Shown here piece after piece: positions 33,014 through 44,698 of a stretch of DNA of 64,000 nucleotides. The translations under genes were made by a program, and so were the position numbers. The stretch is from assembly GCA_019828595.1 (NCBI GenBank), contig JAHQRK010000048.1:109536-173535 (forward strand). Direction: 5' to 3'. The stretch comes from Aphanomyces cochlioides (lineage: Eukaryota > Oomycota > Saprolegniomycetes > Saprolegniales > Verrucalvaceae). The stretch's first letter is position 1. Every line of letters begins with the position of its first letter. Under the pieces are notes generated by a model, which had not been told where the DNA came from, made no database searches, and saw only the letters and a program-made list of their open reading frames with translations.

Positions 33014-33733
33014 TTAACCTGGACTCGGACACAGGGATTGTCCGTTTCGAAGAGGCGCTTTGTTCGACATGACGGGGGCGTCGTAGTAATGGGCATGCGG
33101 CCCCGAGGCGTAGTTCACGGTGGACTTTATTGAAAGCCCTCGCTGGCGCTCTAGCAGATCCCACGAGTCACAAATACAGGATGCTTCATCCATCATACTC
33201 TTGGCCAGTCGACAGTGCGGTCGTTCATCGCATGCCATGGAACAAATTGTGCGCTTGGTAAATTCCCAAGGTCTTGGTAGTAATACGCCAGTAAACTCTG
33301 CACATCTGCAATCGCATTCCGAGCAGGGACTTGTTCCTCGCATGGGCTTCAATCGAAGCCCATGCGAGGCATGTCTGGCACAGAACCCGCGATGTCTTGC
33401 AAGCTTGGTGCAGTCTGGAAACTTGCAACGTCGACAACCGCCATGGCGAAAGCATTTCCCACCCAAATGCGCATGCGATGAACATCCTTCGACCGAGCAG
33501 TAGCGGAGTGCTTCCGGTGGGCAATGTTTCGTGCAAAACTTTCCCACGCGGCAGTTCACCTCGCACCCATCAACCTGGCATTTGAGCTTGCCGCCGTGTT
33601 TCACATAGAGTTGTCTCGCGTAGACTTGGTTGTGGCAGTCTTGGACCGTGCATCGGCTTCTCTGCATGTGAAATTTGCATTTCCACGAACCCGGCGCGAC
33701 TGTGAACTTGCATCCATTGAAGAAGCACTTCAT
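33014..33733 (-). CDS. Cys/His-repeat ('WRKY19-like') protein, copy 4, altered C-terminus
   Basis: Starts MKCFFNGCKFTVAPGSWKCK and keeps most modules, but one module has lost a ligand (ARQLYVKHGG where paralogues have ARQLCVKHGG) and the third module ends CPPEALRYC. After GFCARHASHGL the frame differs from the paralogues: the DNA still matches their ends, but it is read in another frame (SECDCRCAEFTGVLLPRPWE) and runs on to a new stop at 33014, giving 239 codons. The switch coincides with a perfect 15-bp inverted repeat at 33,336-33,369. Possibly a pseudogene. Confidence 0.65.
   Translation of the reverse strand: MKCFFNGCKFTVAPGSWKCKFHMQRSRCTVQDCHNQVYARQLYVKHGGKLKCQVDGCEVNCRVGKFCTKHCPPEALRYCSVEGCSSHAHLGGKCFRHGGCRRCKFPDCTKLARHRGFCARHASHGLRLKPMRGTSPCSECDCRCAEFTGVLLPRPWEFTKRTICSMACDERPHCRLAKSMMDEASCICDSWDLLERQRGLSIKSTVNYASGPHAHYYDAPVMSNKAPLRNGQSLCPSPG
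33336..33369. repeat. perfect 15-bp inverted repeat inside copy 4
   Basis: Arms CCTCGCATGGGCTTC and GAAGCCCATGCGAGG are separated by AATC. The other family members have an unrelated, non-palindromic sequence between the same flanks. Confidence 0.9.
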
Positions 33734-33766
33734 GGCAGTGCAGCGCAATTTGTAAACTGGCGTCAA

Positions 33767-34785
33767 TGCAATCCAAAATAGTGTACTTACCTAGGCGCAC
33801 CATCTGTCTTACAATTTACAGCGTGGTGCCAGTGGCGCAGATGGTCAAATGAGACAGTGACATCGCTGTGGTGACCATTGGATGCATCTTCTCTTCCGAC
33901 AAATTGCCACTTGGCATCGGGAGATGCGTGCTCCATATTAATTGTGTCATTTCTACAAGGCTGTCAAGGTCACATGACAACAGTATATTAAAACAAGAGC
34001 CATCCACCCGCCGTCCGTGGGACAAACCGTGTGCCTCAACAATCTGCAACTTGCACGGAGCATACGATCGAGGGGACGTCATGTTGATATCTATCGCTAC
34101 ACTTACGAGGTCTTTGCCGCGGTCAGAGCTCGTCGACGTTTTGAGAGTGCCAAGCAGGATGAAACTCTATTTCATTGCATATCTCACACAAGTTTGCCAT
34201 GGTACTGATGATCGAGCACGATTGAAAGAACGATAGCCACATGGATATGGATGCAGCCTATCCTCCGACAACGCATCCAATTTGACAGCGTAGCCTGCTG
34301 TGGGGAATTGCACCCACATGTGAGGCGGCAGTTGTCATCTGCTCGATCTAACTACTGTAAATTCCCAAATAGTACGGCTCCGCCAAATAGTACGGCACTC
34401 TCAAGTACCACTTCCTCCTTAATATCGTATACTGCACAATTTATAATTGTCATTTTTCAATATAAAATGTTAAAGGAAATTTATCATCACGAATGAGTCC
34501 ATCATTCAGATACACCAGTGCTTCTGACAAAATCTGATCGTCTGTAAGCGTCACAAGCAGCTTAAAGTCGATTTAGTTGGGTGAATTTAAAGATGGATTC
34601 TTTGTTGCAGGCAGACTCCAAAACTCGAATGTGGTCAGCACATACTGTATATTCGATACCTGTGTCATATTACAAATCGACCATATCCTAGATATCAAAT
34701 TAAAGAGGCAAATTCTAATAGTAGGGCACATCCAGGTGCCATACTAATTAATACGGCATGCCGTCTTATATGAGAATACCCATAC
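33767..34785. other. spacer before the recombinase array
   Basis: The first part is the copy-4 5' flank, similar to 19,190-19,340. A short direct repeat CCAAATAGTACGGC occurs twice at about 34,360-34,395. Nothing else recognised. Confidence 0.4.
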
Positions 34786-35234
34786 ATTTGCAACCGAAGT
34801 TGTAAAATCAAGTTTTCCAGGTTTTTCATTGGATGAAATCAAATCATGTCACAGTATGTACCATAAAGAGGCCTCATACACAAGTCACCAATCGCGGTGC
34901 AAGTTGCAACTTCGATTGCACACAGTGTTGCCCTTTCTGGAATCTTCTGCAACCCAGAAGCATACTTAGAGTAAGTCATGAAGTGTTGGTTGCAATTCAA
35001 TTCCGAGACGAACTTCGTCTTTCGACATTTTCGCTTGAACTTCACGCAGTGCACGCATGGGAGACAAGCGATACAAAGGTGTCTTCCTCCGCTTTATGTC
35101 AATGAGAAATGGAGAGTCGTACACTCAGAGTAAAGCATTCACGACTGAAGAACTGTTAATGATCACACCGGACGATGTTTGCCGTTGGCTGAATTTACAA
35201 TATTGGATCCTTTCGTAAACTAAAGTCTGGAAAT

Positions 35235-36331
35235 ATGGGAACCCATAGTTTACGAAAGGGTGCTGCAACGTATGGCAGTCGTAGTGGTCTTTCCAAAGAC
35301 TTTGTTAATCGGCGTGGACGATGGCGAACTCGTAAAGCAGTTGTTGACACGTATATTGACAATACTCAACCTTATCCAGACGCATGTGCTGCGGCAGTGC
35401 TGACGGGTCCGCAAGGACCATGTCGATATATTGCAAAACGCGGAATGGCTACAATCACGCGTCGTTTTTCCTCGTTGATGAAGTAGCACCCTTGACCAAA
35501 CAAGTTCTTGGTGAAGAAATTGCAGAGACATTGGGCTGTGTGCTATTATGGGCGTCCATGGTACCAGAAACTTCATTCGATTTCGCTATACTACCTGGTC
35601 AACTGCGCGAGCGAATCATTCAAAAATATGTGATTGCTGGGGGCAACCCTGATTTCAATCCAATCGATCGTGAAACATTCCATGTTGTTGGTGATGGATC
35701 CCATTTGCAACTCGTTTCAATCACCGAGCCAATTGACGACAATGCCACCAGTCATATACCAATGCAACCATCAACGAGCTCAGGGTCTGAGCTTGCACGT
35801 CGCCAGTTTGCAGCTCTACACTCTGAATTTTTTTCCCTAAAGCGCTCTATATCTGACCTTATAAATGAAGTCCAGCGATCTCGAAATGACAACCAAAGAG
35901 ACCTTGACAAGTTCTCTGCAATTCTACGACGCCACATATCACGACCTGTTTTGCATGTGAGCGACGATGTCGGCGGCAGACAAGATGACACTGGTGGCGG
36001 TGCTCGTGAACGATCCAATATAAGGATCGCGAAGTTGTCGAAGAGACCGAAGGATTTGTTCGAGTTATGGCATGAGTATGAGCTTGGTTGTGGTGGGAGA
36101 AAGCCAGCCAAGGACTTCACTATCTCGGAGCGTGGAGCGAACAAATTTGCCTTCTCAAGGCGTAAGATCTTCTGGGACACTGTCGCTGGACTTATTCGAG
36201 CTGGCTTCACGAGTGACGTGGCTATTGACAAAGTCTACAGTGTCTATGGACGGCAACTGCCTGTGTCAAGTATACTTACCGAGCTGCGAGCTGATCGAAA
36301 GCGAGGAGGCCACCCAGCCTTGCGAGTTTGA
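35235..36331 (+). pseudogene. Crypton-like recombinase, array unit 1 (frameshifted)
   Basis: Same gene as the intact unit-3 copy but with two extra T in a T run at about 35,465, which shifts the frame after residue 77. The rest of the sequence is near identical. Confidence 0.85.
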
Positions 36332-36904
36332 TGCTCAGCGTCTTTGCAAAATACACTGTAGACCTATAAAGCCTCAAATATTAGCAAATATTAGCCAATG
36401 AGACAGAAGTTGCAAACAGCGTTGCAGTGATCTGCGGTACGATGACATTACCAGCCATTGCAACCGAAGTTGTAAAATCAAGTTTTCCAGGTTTTTCATT
36501 GGATGAAATCAAATCATGTCACAGTATGTACCATAAATAGGCCTCATACACAAGTCACCAATCGCGGTGCAAGTTGCAACTTCGATTGCACACAGTGTTG
36601 CCCTTTCTGGAATCTTCTGCAACCCAGAAGCATACTTAGAGTAAGTCATGAAGTGTTGGTTGCAATTCAATTCCGAGACGAACTTCGTCTTTCGACATTT
36701 TCGCTTGAACTTCACGCAGTGCACGCATGGGAGACAAGCGATACAAAGGTGTCTTCCTCCGCTTTATGTCAATGAGAAATGGAGAGTCGTACACTCAGAG
36801 TAAAGCATTCACGACTGAAGAACTGTTAATGATCACACCGGACGATGTTTGCCGTTGGCTGAATTTACAATATTGGATCCTTTCGTAAACTAAAGTCTGG
36901 AAAT

Positions 36905-38004
36905 ATGGGAACCCATAGTTTACGAAAGGGTGCTGCAACGTATGGCAGTCGTAGTGTCTCTTTCCAAAGACTTTGTTAATCGGCGTGGACGATGGCGAAC
37001 TCGTAAAGCAGTTGTTGACACGTATATTGACAATACTCAACCTTATCCAGACGCATGTGCTGCGGCAGTGCTGACGGGTCCGCAAGGACCATGTCGATAT
37101 ATTGCAAAACGCGGAATGGCTACAATCACGCGTCGTTTCCTCGTTGATGAAGTAGCACCCTTGACCAAACAAGTTCTTGGTGAAGAAATTGCAGAGACAT
37201 TGGGCTGTGTGCTATTATGGGCGTCCATGGTACCAGAAACTTCATTCGATTTCGCTATACTACCTGGTCAACTGCGCGAGCGAATCATTCAAAAATATGT
37301 GATTGCTGGGGGCAACCCTGATTTCAATCCAATCGATCGTGAAACATTCCATGTTGTTGGTGATGGATCCCATTTGCAACTCGTTTCAATCACCGAGCCA
37401 ATTGACGACAATGCCACCAGTCATATACCAATGCAACCATCAACGAACGAGCTCAGGGTCTGAGCTTGCACGTCGCCAGTTTGCAGCTCTACACTCTGAA
37501 TTTTTTTCCCTAAAGCGCTCTATATCTGACCTTATAAATGAAGTCCAGCGATCTCGAAATGACAACCAAAGAGACCTTGACAAGTTCTCTGCAATTCTAC
37601 GACGCCACATATCACGACCTGTTTTGCATGTGAGCGACGATGTCGGCGGCAGACAAGATGACACTGGTGGCGGTGCTCGTGAACGATCCAATATAAGGAT
37701 CGCGAAGTTGTCGAAGAGACCGAAGGATTTGTTCGAGTTATGGCATGAGTATGAGCTTGGTTGTGGTGGGAGAAAGCCAGCCAAGGACTTCACTATCTCG
37801 GAGCGTGGAGCGAACAAATTTGCCTTCTCAAGGCGTAAGATCTTCTGGGACACTGTCGCTGGACTTATTCGAGCTGGCTTCACGAGTGACGTGGCTATTG
37901 ACAAAGTCTACAGTGTCTATGGACGGCAACTGCCTGTGTCAAGTATACTTACCGAGCTGCGAGCTGATCGAAAGCGAGGAGGCCACCCAGCCTTGCGAGT
38001 TTGA
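36905..38004 (+). pseudogene. Crypton-like recombinase, array unit 2 (two indels)
   Basis: A +1 change near 36,955 and a 4-bp insertion (GAAC, duplicating CGAA) near 37,445 relative to the intact copies. Reading frame destroyed in both the recombinase and the linker. Confidence 0.85.
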
Positions 38005-38579
38005 TGCTCAGCGTCTTTGCAAAATACACTGTAGACCTATAAAGCCTCAAATATTAGCAAATATTAGCCAATGAGACAGAAGTTGCAAACAGCGTTGCAG
38101 TGATCTGCGGTACGATGACATTACCAGCCATTTGCAACCGAAGTTGTAAAATCAAGTTTTCCAGGTTTTTCATTGGATGAAATCAAATCATGTCACAGTA
38201 TGTACCATAAATAGGCCTCATACACAAGTCACCAATCGCGGTGCAAGTTGCAACTTCGATTGCACACAGTGTTGCCCTTTCTGGAATCTTCTGCAACCCA
38301 GAAGCATACTTAGAGTAAGTCATGAAGTGTTGGTTGCAATTCAATTCCGAGACGAACTTCGTCTTTCGACATTTTCGCTTGAACTTCACGCAGTGCACGC
38401 ATGGGAGACAAGCGATACAAAGGTGTCTTCCTCCGCTTTATGTCAATGAGAAATGGAGAGAGCGTACACTCAGAGTAAAGCATTCACGACTGAAGAACTG
38501 TTAATGATCACACCGGACGATGTTTGCCGTTGGCTGAATTTACAATATTGGATCCTTTCGTAAACTAAAGTCTGGAAAT

Positions 38580-39674
38580 ATGGGAACCCATAGTTTACGA
38601 AAGGGTGCTGCAACGTATGGCAGTCGTAGTGGTCTTTCCAAAGACTTTGTTAATCGGCGTGGACGATGGCGAACTCGTAAAGCAGTTGTTGACACGTATA
38701 TTGACAATACTCAACCTTATCCAGACGCATGTGCTGCGGCAGTGCTGACGGGTCCGCAAGGACCATGTCGATATATTGCAAAACGCGGAATGGCTACAAT
38801 CACGCGTCGTTTCCTCGTTGATGAAGTAGCACCCTTGACCAAACAAGTTCTTGGTGAAGAAATTGCAGAGACATTGGGCTGTGTGCTATTATGGGCGTCC
38901 ATGGTACCAGAAACTTCATTCGATTTCGCTATACTACCTGGTCAACTGCGCGAGCGAATCATTCAAAAATATGTGATTGCTGGGGGCAACCCTGATTTCA
39001 ATCCAATCGATCGTGAAACATTCCATGTTGTTGGTGATGGATCCCATTTGCAACTCGTTTCAATCACCGAGCCAATTGACGACAATGCCACCAGTCATAT
39101 ACCAATGCAACCATCAACGAGCTCAGGGTCTGAGCTTGCACGTCGCCAGTTTGCAGCTCTACACTCTGAATTTTTTTCCCTAAAGCGCTCTATATCTGAC
39201 CTTATAAATGAAGTCCAGCGATCTCGAAATGACAACCAAAGAGACCTTGACAAGTTCTCTGCAATTCTACGACGCCACATATCACGACCTGTTTTGCATG
39301 TGAGCGACGATGTCGGCGGCAGACAAGATGACACTGGTGGCGGTGCTCGTGAACGATCCAATATAAGGATCGCGAAGTTGTCGAAGAGACCGAAGGATTT
39401 GTTCGAGTTATGGCATGAGTATGAGCTTGGTTGTGGTGGGAGAAAGCCAGCCAAGGACTTCACTATCTCGGAGCGTGGAGCGAACAAATTTGCCTTCTCA
39501 AGGCGTAAGATCTTCTGGGACACTGTCGCTGGACTTATTCGAGCTGGCTTCACGAGTGACGTGGCTATTGACAAAGTCTACAGTGTCTATGGACGGCAAC
39601 TGCCTGTGTCAAGTATACTTACCGAGCTGCGAGCTGATCGAAAGCGAGGAGGCCACCCAGCCTTGCGAGTTTGA
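38580..39674 (+). CDS. Crypton-like tyrosine recombinase C-terminal domain with GCR1_C-like domain, unit 3
   Basis: 364 residues. The first 45 hold the downstream catalytic boxes of tyrosine recombinases: the HxxR box as HSLRKGAATYG (His4, Arg7), a Trp in RRGRW (residue 30) and the candidate nucleophile Tyr40 in VVDTYIDN. The upstream catalytic Arg is not in this frame. Residues about 190-230 form a coiled-coil-like linker. Residues about 270-340 (FELWHEYELGCGG, then KFAFSRRKIFWDTVAGL) resemble the GCR1_C DNA-binding domain that ends many Crypton recombinases. The frame is intact in units 3, 6, 7 and 8. It is likely part of an element that integrates by site-specific recombination. The missing N-terminal half means either an intron-joined upstream exon or a truncated gene. 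Confidence 0.75.
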   Translation: MGTHSLRKGAATYGSRSGLSKDFVNRRGRWRTRKAVVDTYIDNTQPYPDACAAAVLTGPQGPCRYIAKRGMATITRRFLVDEVAPLTKQVLGEEIAETLGCVLLWASMVPETSFDFAILPGQLRERIIQKYVIAGGNPDFNPIDRETFHVVGDGSHLQLVSITEPIDDNATSHIPMQPSTSSGSELARRQFAALHSEFFSLKRSISDLINEVQRSRNDNQRDLDKFSAILRRHISRPVLHVSDDVGGRQDDTGGGARERSNIRIAKLSKRPKDLFELWHEYELGCGGRKPAKDFTISERGANKFAFSRRKIFWDTVAGLIRAGFTSDVAIDKVYSVYGRQLPVSSILTELRADRKRGGHPALRV

Positions 39675-39799
39675 TGCTCAGCGTCTTTGCAAAATACACT
39701 GTAGACCTATAAAGCCTCAAATATTAGCAAATATTAGCCAATGAGACAGAAGTTGCAAACAGCGTTGCAGTGATCTGCGGTACGATGACATTACCAGCC

Positions 39800-40911
39800 A
39801 TTTGCAACCGAAGTTGTAAAATCAAGTTTTCCAGGTTTTTCATTGGATGAAATCAAATCATGTCACAGTATGTACCATAAATAGGCCTCATACACAAGTC
39901 ACCAATCGCGGTGCAAGTTGCAACTTCGATTGCACACAGTGTTGCCCTTTCTGGAATCTTCTGCAACCCAGAAGCATACTTAGAGTAAGTCATGAAGTGT
40001 TGGTTGCAATTCAATTCCGAGACGAACGTCGTCTTTCGACATTTTCGCTTGAACTTCACGCAGTGCACGCATGGAAGACAAGCGATACAAAGGTGTCTTC
40101 CTCCGCTTTATGTCAATGAGAAATGGAGAGTCGTACACTCAGAGTAAAGCATTCACGACTGAAGAACTGTTAATGATCACACCGGACGATGTTTGCCGTT
40201 GGCTGAATTTACGAGCTTTTGCGAGTTTGATGCTCAGCGTCTTTGCAAAATACACTGTAGACCTATAAAGCCTCAAATATTAGCAAATATTAGCCAATGA
40301 GACAGAAGTTGCAAACAGCGTTGCAGTGATCTGCGGTACGATGACATTACCAGCCATTTGCAACCGAAGTTGTAAAATCAAGTTTTCCAGGTTTTTCATT
40401 GGATGAAATCAAATCATGTCACAGTATGTACCATAAATAGGCCTCATACACAAGTCACCAATCGCGGTGCAAGTTGCAACTTCGATTGCACACAGTGTTG
40501 CCCTTTCTGGAATCTTCTGCAACCCAGAAGCATACTTAGAGTAAGTCATGAAGTGTTGGTTGCAATTCAATTCCGAGACGAACGTCGTCTTTCGACATTT
40601 TCGCTTGAACTTCACGCAGTGCACGCATGGAAGACAAGCGATACAAAGGTGTCTTCCTCCGCTTTATGTCAATGAGAAATGGAGAGTCGTACACTCAGAG
40701 TAAAGCATTCACGACTGAAGAACTGTTAATGATCACACCGGACGATGTTTGCCGTTGGCTGAATTTACGAGCTTTTGCGAGTTTGATGCTCAGCGTCTTT
40801 GCAAAATACACTGTAGACCTATAAAGCCTCAAATATTAGCAAATATTAGCCAATGAGACAGAAGTTGCAAACAGCGTTGCAGTGATCTGCGGTACGATGA
40901 CATTACCAGCC
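39800..40911 (+). repeat. two 556-bp internally deleted array units
   Basis: Units 4 and 5 lack about 1.1 kb, including nearly the whole 364-codon frame. At the junction GGCTGAATTTA is followed by the filler CGAGCTTTT and then GCGAGTTTGATGC. The two are as good as identical, so the deletion arose once and was then duplicated. Confidence 0.9.
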
Positions 40912-41360
40912 ATTTGCAACCGAAGTTGTAAAATCAAGTTTTCCGGGTTTTTCATTGGATGAAATCAAATCATGTCACAGTATGTACCATAAATAGGCCT
41001 CATACACAAGTCACCAATCGCGGTGCAAGTTGCAACTTCGATTGCACACAGTGTTGCCCTTTCTGGAATCTTCTGCAACCCAGAAGCATACTTAGAGTAA
41101 GTCATGAAGTGTTGGTTGCAATTCAATTCCGAGACGAACTTCGTCTTTCGACATTTTCGCTTGAACTTCACGCAGTGCACGCATGGAAGACAAGCGATAC
41201 AAAGGTGTCTTCCTCCGCTTTATGTCAATGAGAAATGGAGAGTCGTACACTCAGAGTAAAGCATTCACGACTGAAGAACTGTTAATGATCACACCGGACG
41301 ATGTTTGCCGTTGGCTGAATTTACAATATTGGATCCTTTCGTAAACTAAAGTCTGGAAAT

Positions 41361-42455
41361 ATGGGAACCCATAGTTTACGAAAGGGTGCTGCAACGTATG
41401 GCAGTCGTAGTGGTCTTTCCAAAGACTTTGTTAATCGGCGTGGACGATGGCGAACTCGTAAAGCAGTTGTTGACACGTATATTGACAATACTCAACCTTA
41501 TCCAGACGCATGTGCTGCGGCAGTGCTGACGGGTCCGCAAGGACCACGTCGATATATTGCAAAACGCGGAATGGCTACAATCACGCGTCGTTTCCTCGTT
41601 GATGAAGTAGCACCCTTGACCAAACAAGTTCTTGGTGAAGAAATTGCAGAGACATTGGGCTGTGTGCTATTATGGGCGTCCATGGTACCAGAAACTTCAT
41701 TCGATTTCGCTATACTACCTGGTCAACTGCGCGAGCGAATCATTCAAAAATATGTGATTGCTGGGGGCAACCCTGATTTCAATCCAATCGATCGTGAAAC
41801 ATTCCATGTTGTTGGTGATGGATCCCATTTGCAACTCGTTTCAATCACCGAGCCAATTGACGACAATGCCACCAGTCATATACCAATGCAACCATCAACG
41901 AGCTCAGGGTCTGAGCTTGCACGTCGCCAGTTTGCAGCTCTACACTCTGAAATTTTTTCCCTAAAGCGCTCTATATCTGACCTTATAAATGAAGTCCAGC
42001 GATCTCGAAATGACAACCAAAGAGTCCTTGACAAGTTCTCTGCAATTCTACGACGCCACATATCACGACCTGTTTTGCATGTGAGCGACGATGTCGGCGG
42101 CAGACAAGATGACACTGGTGGCGGTGCTCGTGAACGATCCAATATAAGGATCGCGAAGTTGTCGAAGAGACCGAAGGATTTGTTCGAGTTATGGCATGAG
42201 TATGAGCTTGGTTGTGGTGGGAGAAAGCCAGCCAAGGACTTCACTATCTCGGAGCGTGGAGCGAACAAATTTGCCTTCTCAAGGCGTAAGATCTTCTGGG
42301 ACACTGTCGCTGGACTTATTCGAGCTGGCTTCACGAGTGACGTGGCTATTGACAAAGTCTACAGTGTCTATGGACGGCAACTGCCTGTGTCAAGTATACT
42401 TACCGAGCTGCGAGCTGATCGAAAGCGAGGAGGCCACCCAGCCTTGCGAGTTTGA
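41361..42455 (+). CDS. Crypton-like recombinase, array unit 6
   Basis: Intact 364-codon copy. Differs from unit 3 by Cys to Arg in GPQGPRRY, Phe to Ile in HSEIFS and Asp to Val in NQRVLDK. Confidence 0.75.
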   Translation: MGTHSLRKGAATYGSRSGLSKDFVNRRGRWRTRKAVVDTYIDNTQPYPDACAAAVLTGPQGPRRYIAKRGMATITRRFLVDEVAPLTKQVLGEEIAETLGCVLLWASMVPETSFDFAILPGQLRERIIQKYVIAGGNPDFNPIDRETFHVVGDGSHLQLVSITEPIDDNATSHIPMQPSTSSGSELARRQFAALHSEIFSLKRSISDLINEVQRSRNDNQRVLDKFSAILRRHISRPVLHVSDDVGGRQDDTGGGARERSNIRIAKLSKRPKDLFELWHEYELGCGGRKPAKDFTISERGANKFAFSRRKIFWDTVAGLIRAGFTSDVAIDKVYSVYGRQLPVSSILTELRADRKRGGHPALRV

Positions 42456-43029
42456 TGCTCAGCGTCTTTGCAAAATACACTGTAGACCTATAAAGCCTCA
42501 AATATTAGCAAATATTAGCCAATGAGACAGAAGTTGCAAACAGCGTTGCAGTGATCTGCGGTACGATGACATTACCAGCCATTTGCAACCGAAGTTGTAA
42601 AATCAAGTTTTCCAGGTTTTTCATTGGATGAAATCAAATCATGTCACAGTATGTACCATAAAGAGGCCTCATACACAAGTCACCAATCGCGGTGCAAGTT
42701 GCAACTTCGATTGCACACAGTGTTGCCCTTTCTGGAATCTTCTGCAACCCAGAAGCATACTTAGAGTAAGTCATGAAGTGTTGGTTGCAATTCAATTCCG
42801 AGACGAACTTCGTCTTTCGACATTTTCGCTTGAACTTCACGCAGTGCACGCATGGGAGACAAGCGATACAAAGGTGTCTTCCTCCGCTTTATGTCAATGA
42901 GAAATGGAGAGTCGTACACTCAGAGTAAAGCATTCACGACTGAAGAACTGTTAATGATCACACCGGACGATGTTTGCCGTTGGCTGAATTTACAATATTG
43001 GATCCTTTCGTAAACTAAAGTCTGGAAAT

Positions 43030-44124
43030 ATGGGAACCCATAGTTTACGAAAGGGTGCTGCAACGTATGGCAGTCGTAGTGGTCTTTCCAAAGACTTTGT
43101 TAATCGGCGTGGACGATGGCGAACTCGTAAAGCAGTTGTTGACACGTATATTGACAATACTCAACCTTATCCAGACGCATGTGCTGCGGCAGTGCTGACG
43201 GGTCCGCAAGGACCATGTCGATATATTGCAAAACGCGGAATGGCTACAATCACGCGTCGTTTCCTCGTTGATGAAGTAGCACCCTTGACCAAACAAGTTC
43301 TTGGTGAAGAAATTGCAGAGACATTGGGCTGTGTGCTATTATGGGCGTCCATGGTACCAGAAACTTCATTCGATTTCGCTATACTACCTGGTCAACTGCG
43401 CGAGCGAATCATTCAAAAATATGTGATTGCTGGGGGCAACCCTGATTTCAATCCAATCGATCGTGAAACATTCCATGTTGTTGGTGATGGATCCCATTTG
43501 CAACTCGTTTCAATCACCGAGCCAATTGACGACAATGCCACCAGTCATATACCAATGCAACCATCAACGAGCTCAGGGTCTGAGCTTGCACGTCGCCAGT
43601 TTGCAGCTCTACACTCTGAATTTTTTTCCCTAAAGCGCTCTATATCTGACCTTATAAATGAAGTCCAGCGATCTCGAAATGACAACCAAAGAGACCTTGA
43701 CAAGTTCTCTGCAATTCTACGACGCCACATATCACGACCTGTTTTGCATGTGAGCGACGATGTCGGCGGCAGACAAGATGACACTGGTGGCGGTGCTCGT
43801 GAACGATCCAATATAAGGATCGCGAAGTTGTCGAAGAGACCGAAGGATTTGTTCGAGTTATGGCATGAGTATGAGCTTGGTTGTGGTGGGAGAAAGCCAG
43901 CCAAGGACTTCACTATCTCGGAGCGTGGAGCGAACAAATTTGCCTTCTCAAGGCGTAAGATCTTCTGGGACACTGTCGCTGGACTTATTCGAGCTGGCTT
44001 CACGAGTGACGTGGCTATTGACAAAGTCTACAGTGTCTATGGACGGCAACTGCCTGTGTCAAGTATACTTACCGAGCTGCGAGCTGATCGAAAGCGAGGA
44101 GGCCACCCAGCCTTGCGAGTTTGA
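43030..44124 (+). CDS. Crypton-like recombinase, array unit 7
   Basis: Intact 364-codon copy, predicted protein identical to that of unit 3. Confidence 0.75.
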   Translation: MGTHSLRKGAATYGSRSGLSKDFVNRRGRWRTRKAVVDTYIDNTQPYPDACAAAVLTGPQGPCRYIAKRGMATITRRFLVDEVAPLTKQVLGEEIAETLGCVLLWASMVPETSFDFAILPGQLRERIIQKYVIAGGNPDFNPIDRETFHVVGDGSHLQLVSITEPIDDNATSHIPMQPSTSSGSELARRQFAALHSEFFSLKRSISDLINEVQRSRNDNQRDLDKFSAILRRHISRPVLHVSDDVGGRQDDTGGGARERSNIRIAKLSKRPKDLFELWHEYELGCGGRKPAKDFTISERGANKFAFSRRKIFWDTVAGLIRAGFTSDVAIDKVYSVYGRQLPVSSILTELRADRKRGGHPALRV

Positions 44125-44698
44125 TGCTCAGCGTCTTTGCAAAATACACTGTAGACCTATAAAGCCTCAAATATTAGCAAATATTAGCCAATGAGACAGA
44201 AGTTGCAAACAGCGTTGCAGTGATCTGCGGTACGATGACATTACCAGCCATTTGCAACCGAAGTTGTAAAATCAAGTTTTCCAGGTTTTTCATTGGATGA
44301 AATCAAATCATGTCACAGTATGTACCATAAATAGGCCTCATACACAAGTCACCAATCGCGGTGCAAGTTGCAACTTCGATTGCACACAGTGTTACCCTTT
44401 CTGGAATCTTCTGCAACCCAGAAGCATACTTAGAGTAAGTCATGAAGTGTTGGTTGCAATTCAATTCCGAGACGAACTTCGTCTTTCGACATTTTCGCTT
44501 GAACTTCACGCAGTGCACGCATGGGAGACAAGCGATACAAAGGTGTCTTCCTCCGCTTTATGTCAATGAGAAATGGAGAGTCGTACACTCAGAGTAAAGT
44601 ATTCACGACTGAAGAACTGTTAATGATCACACCGGACGATGTTTGCCGTTGGCTGAATTTACAATATTGGATCCTTTCGTAAACTAAAGTCTGGAAAT

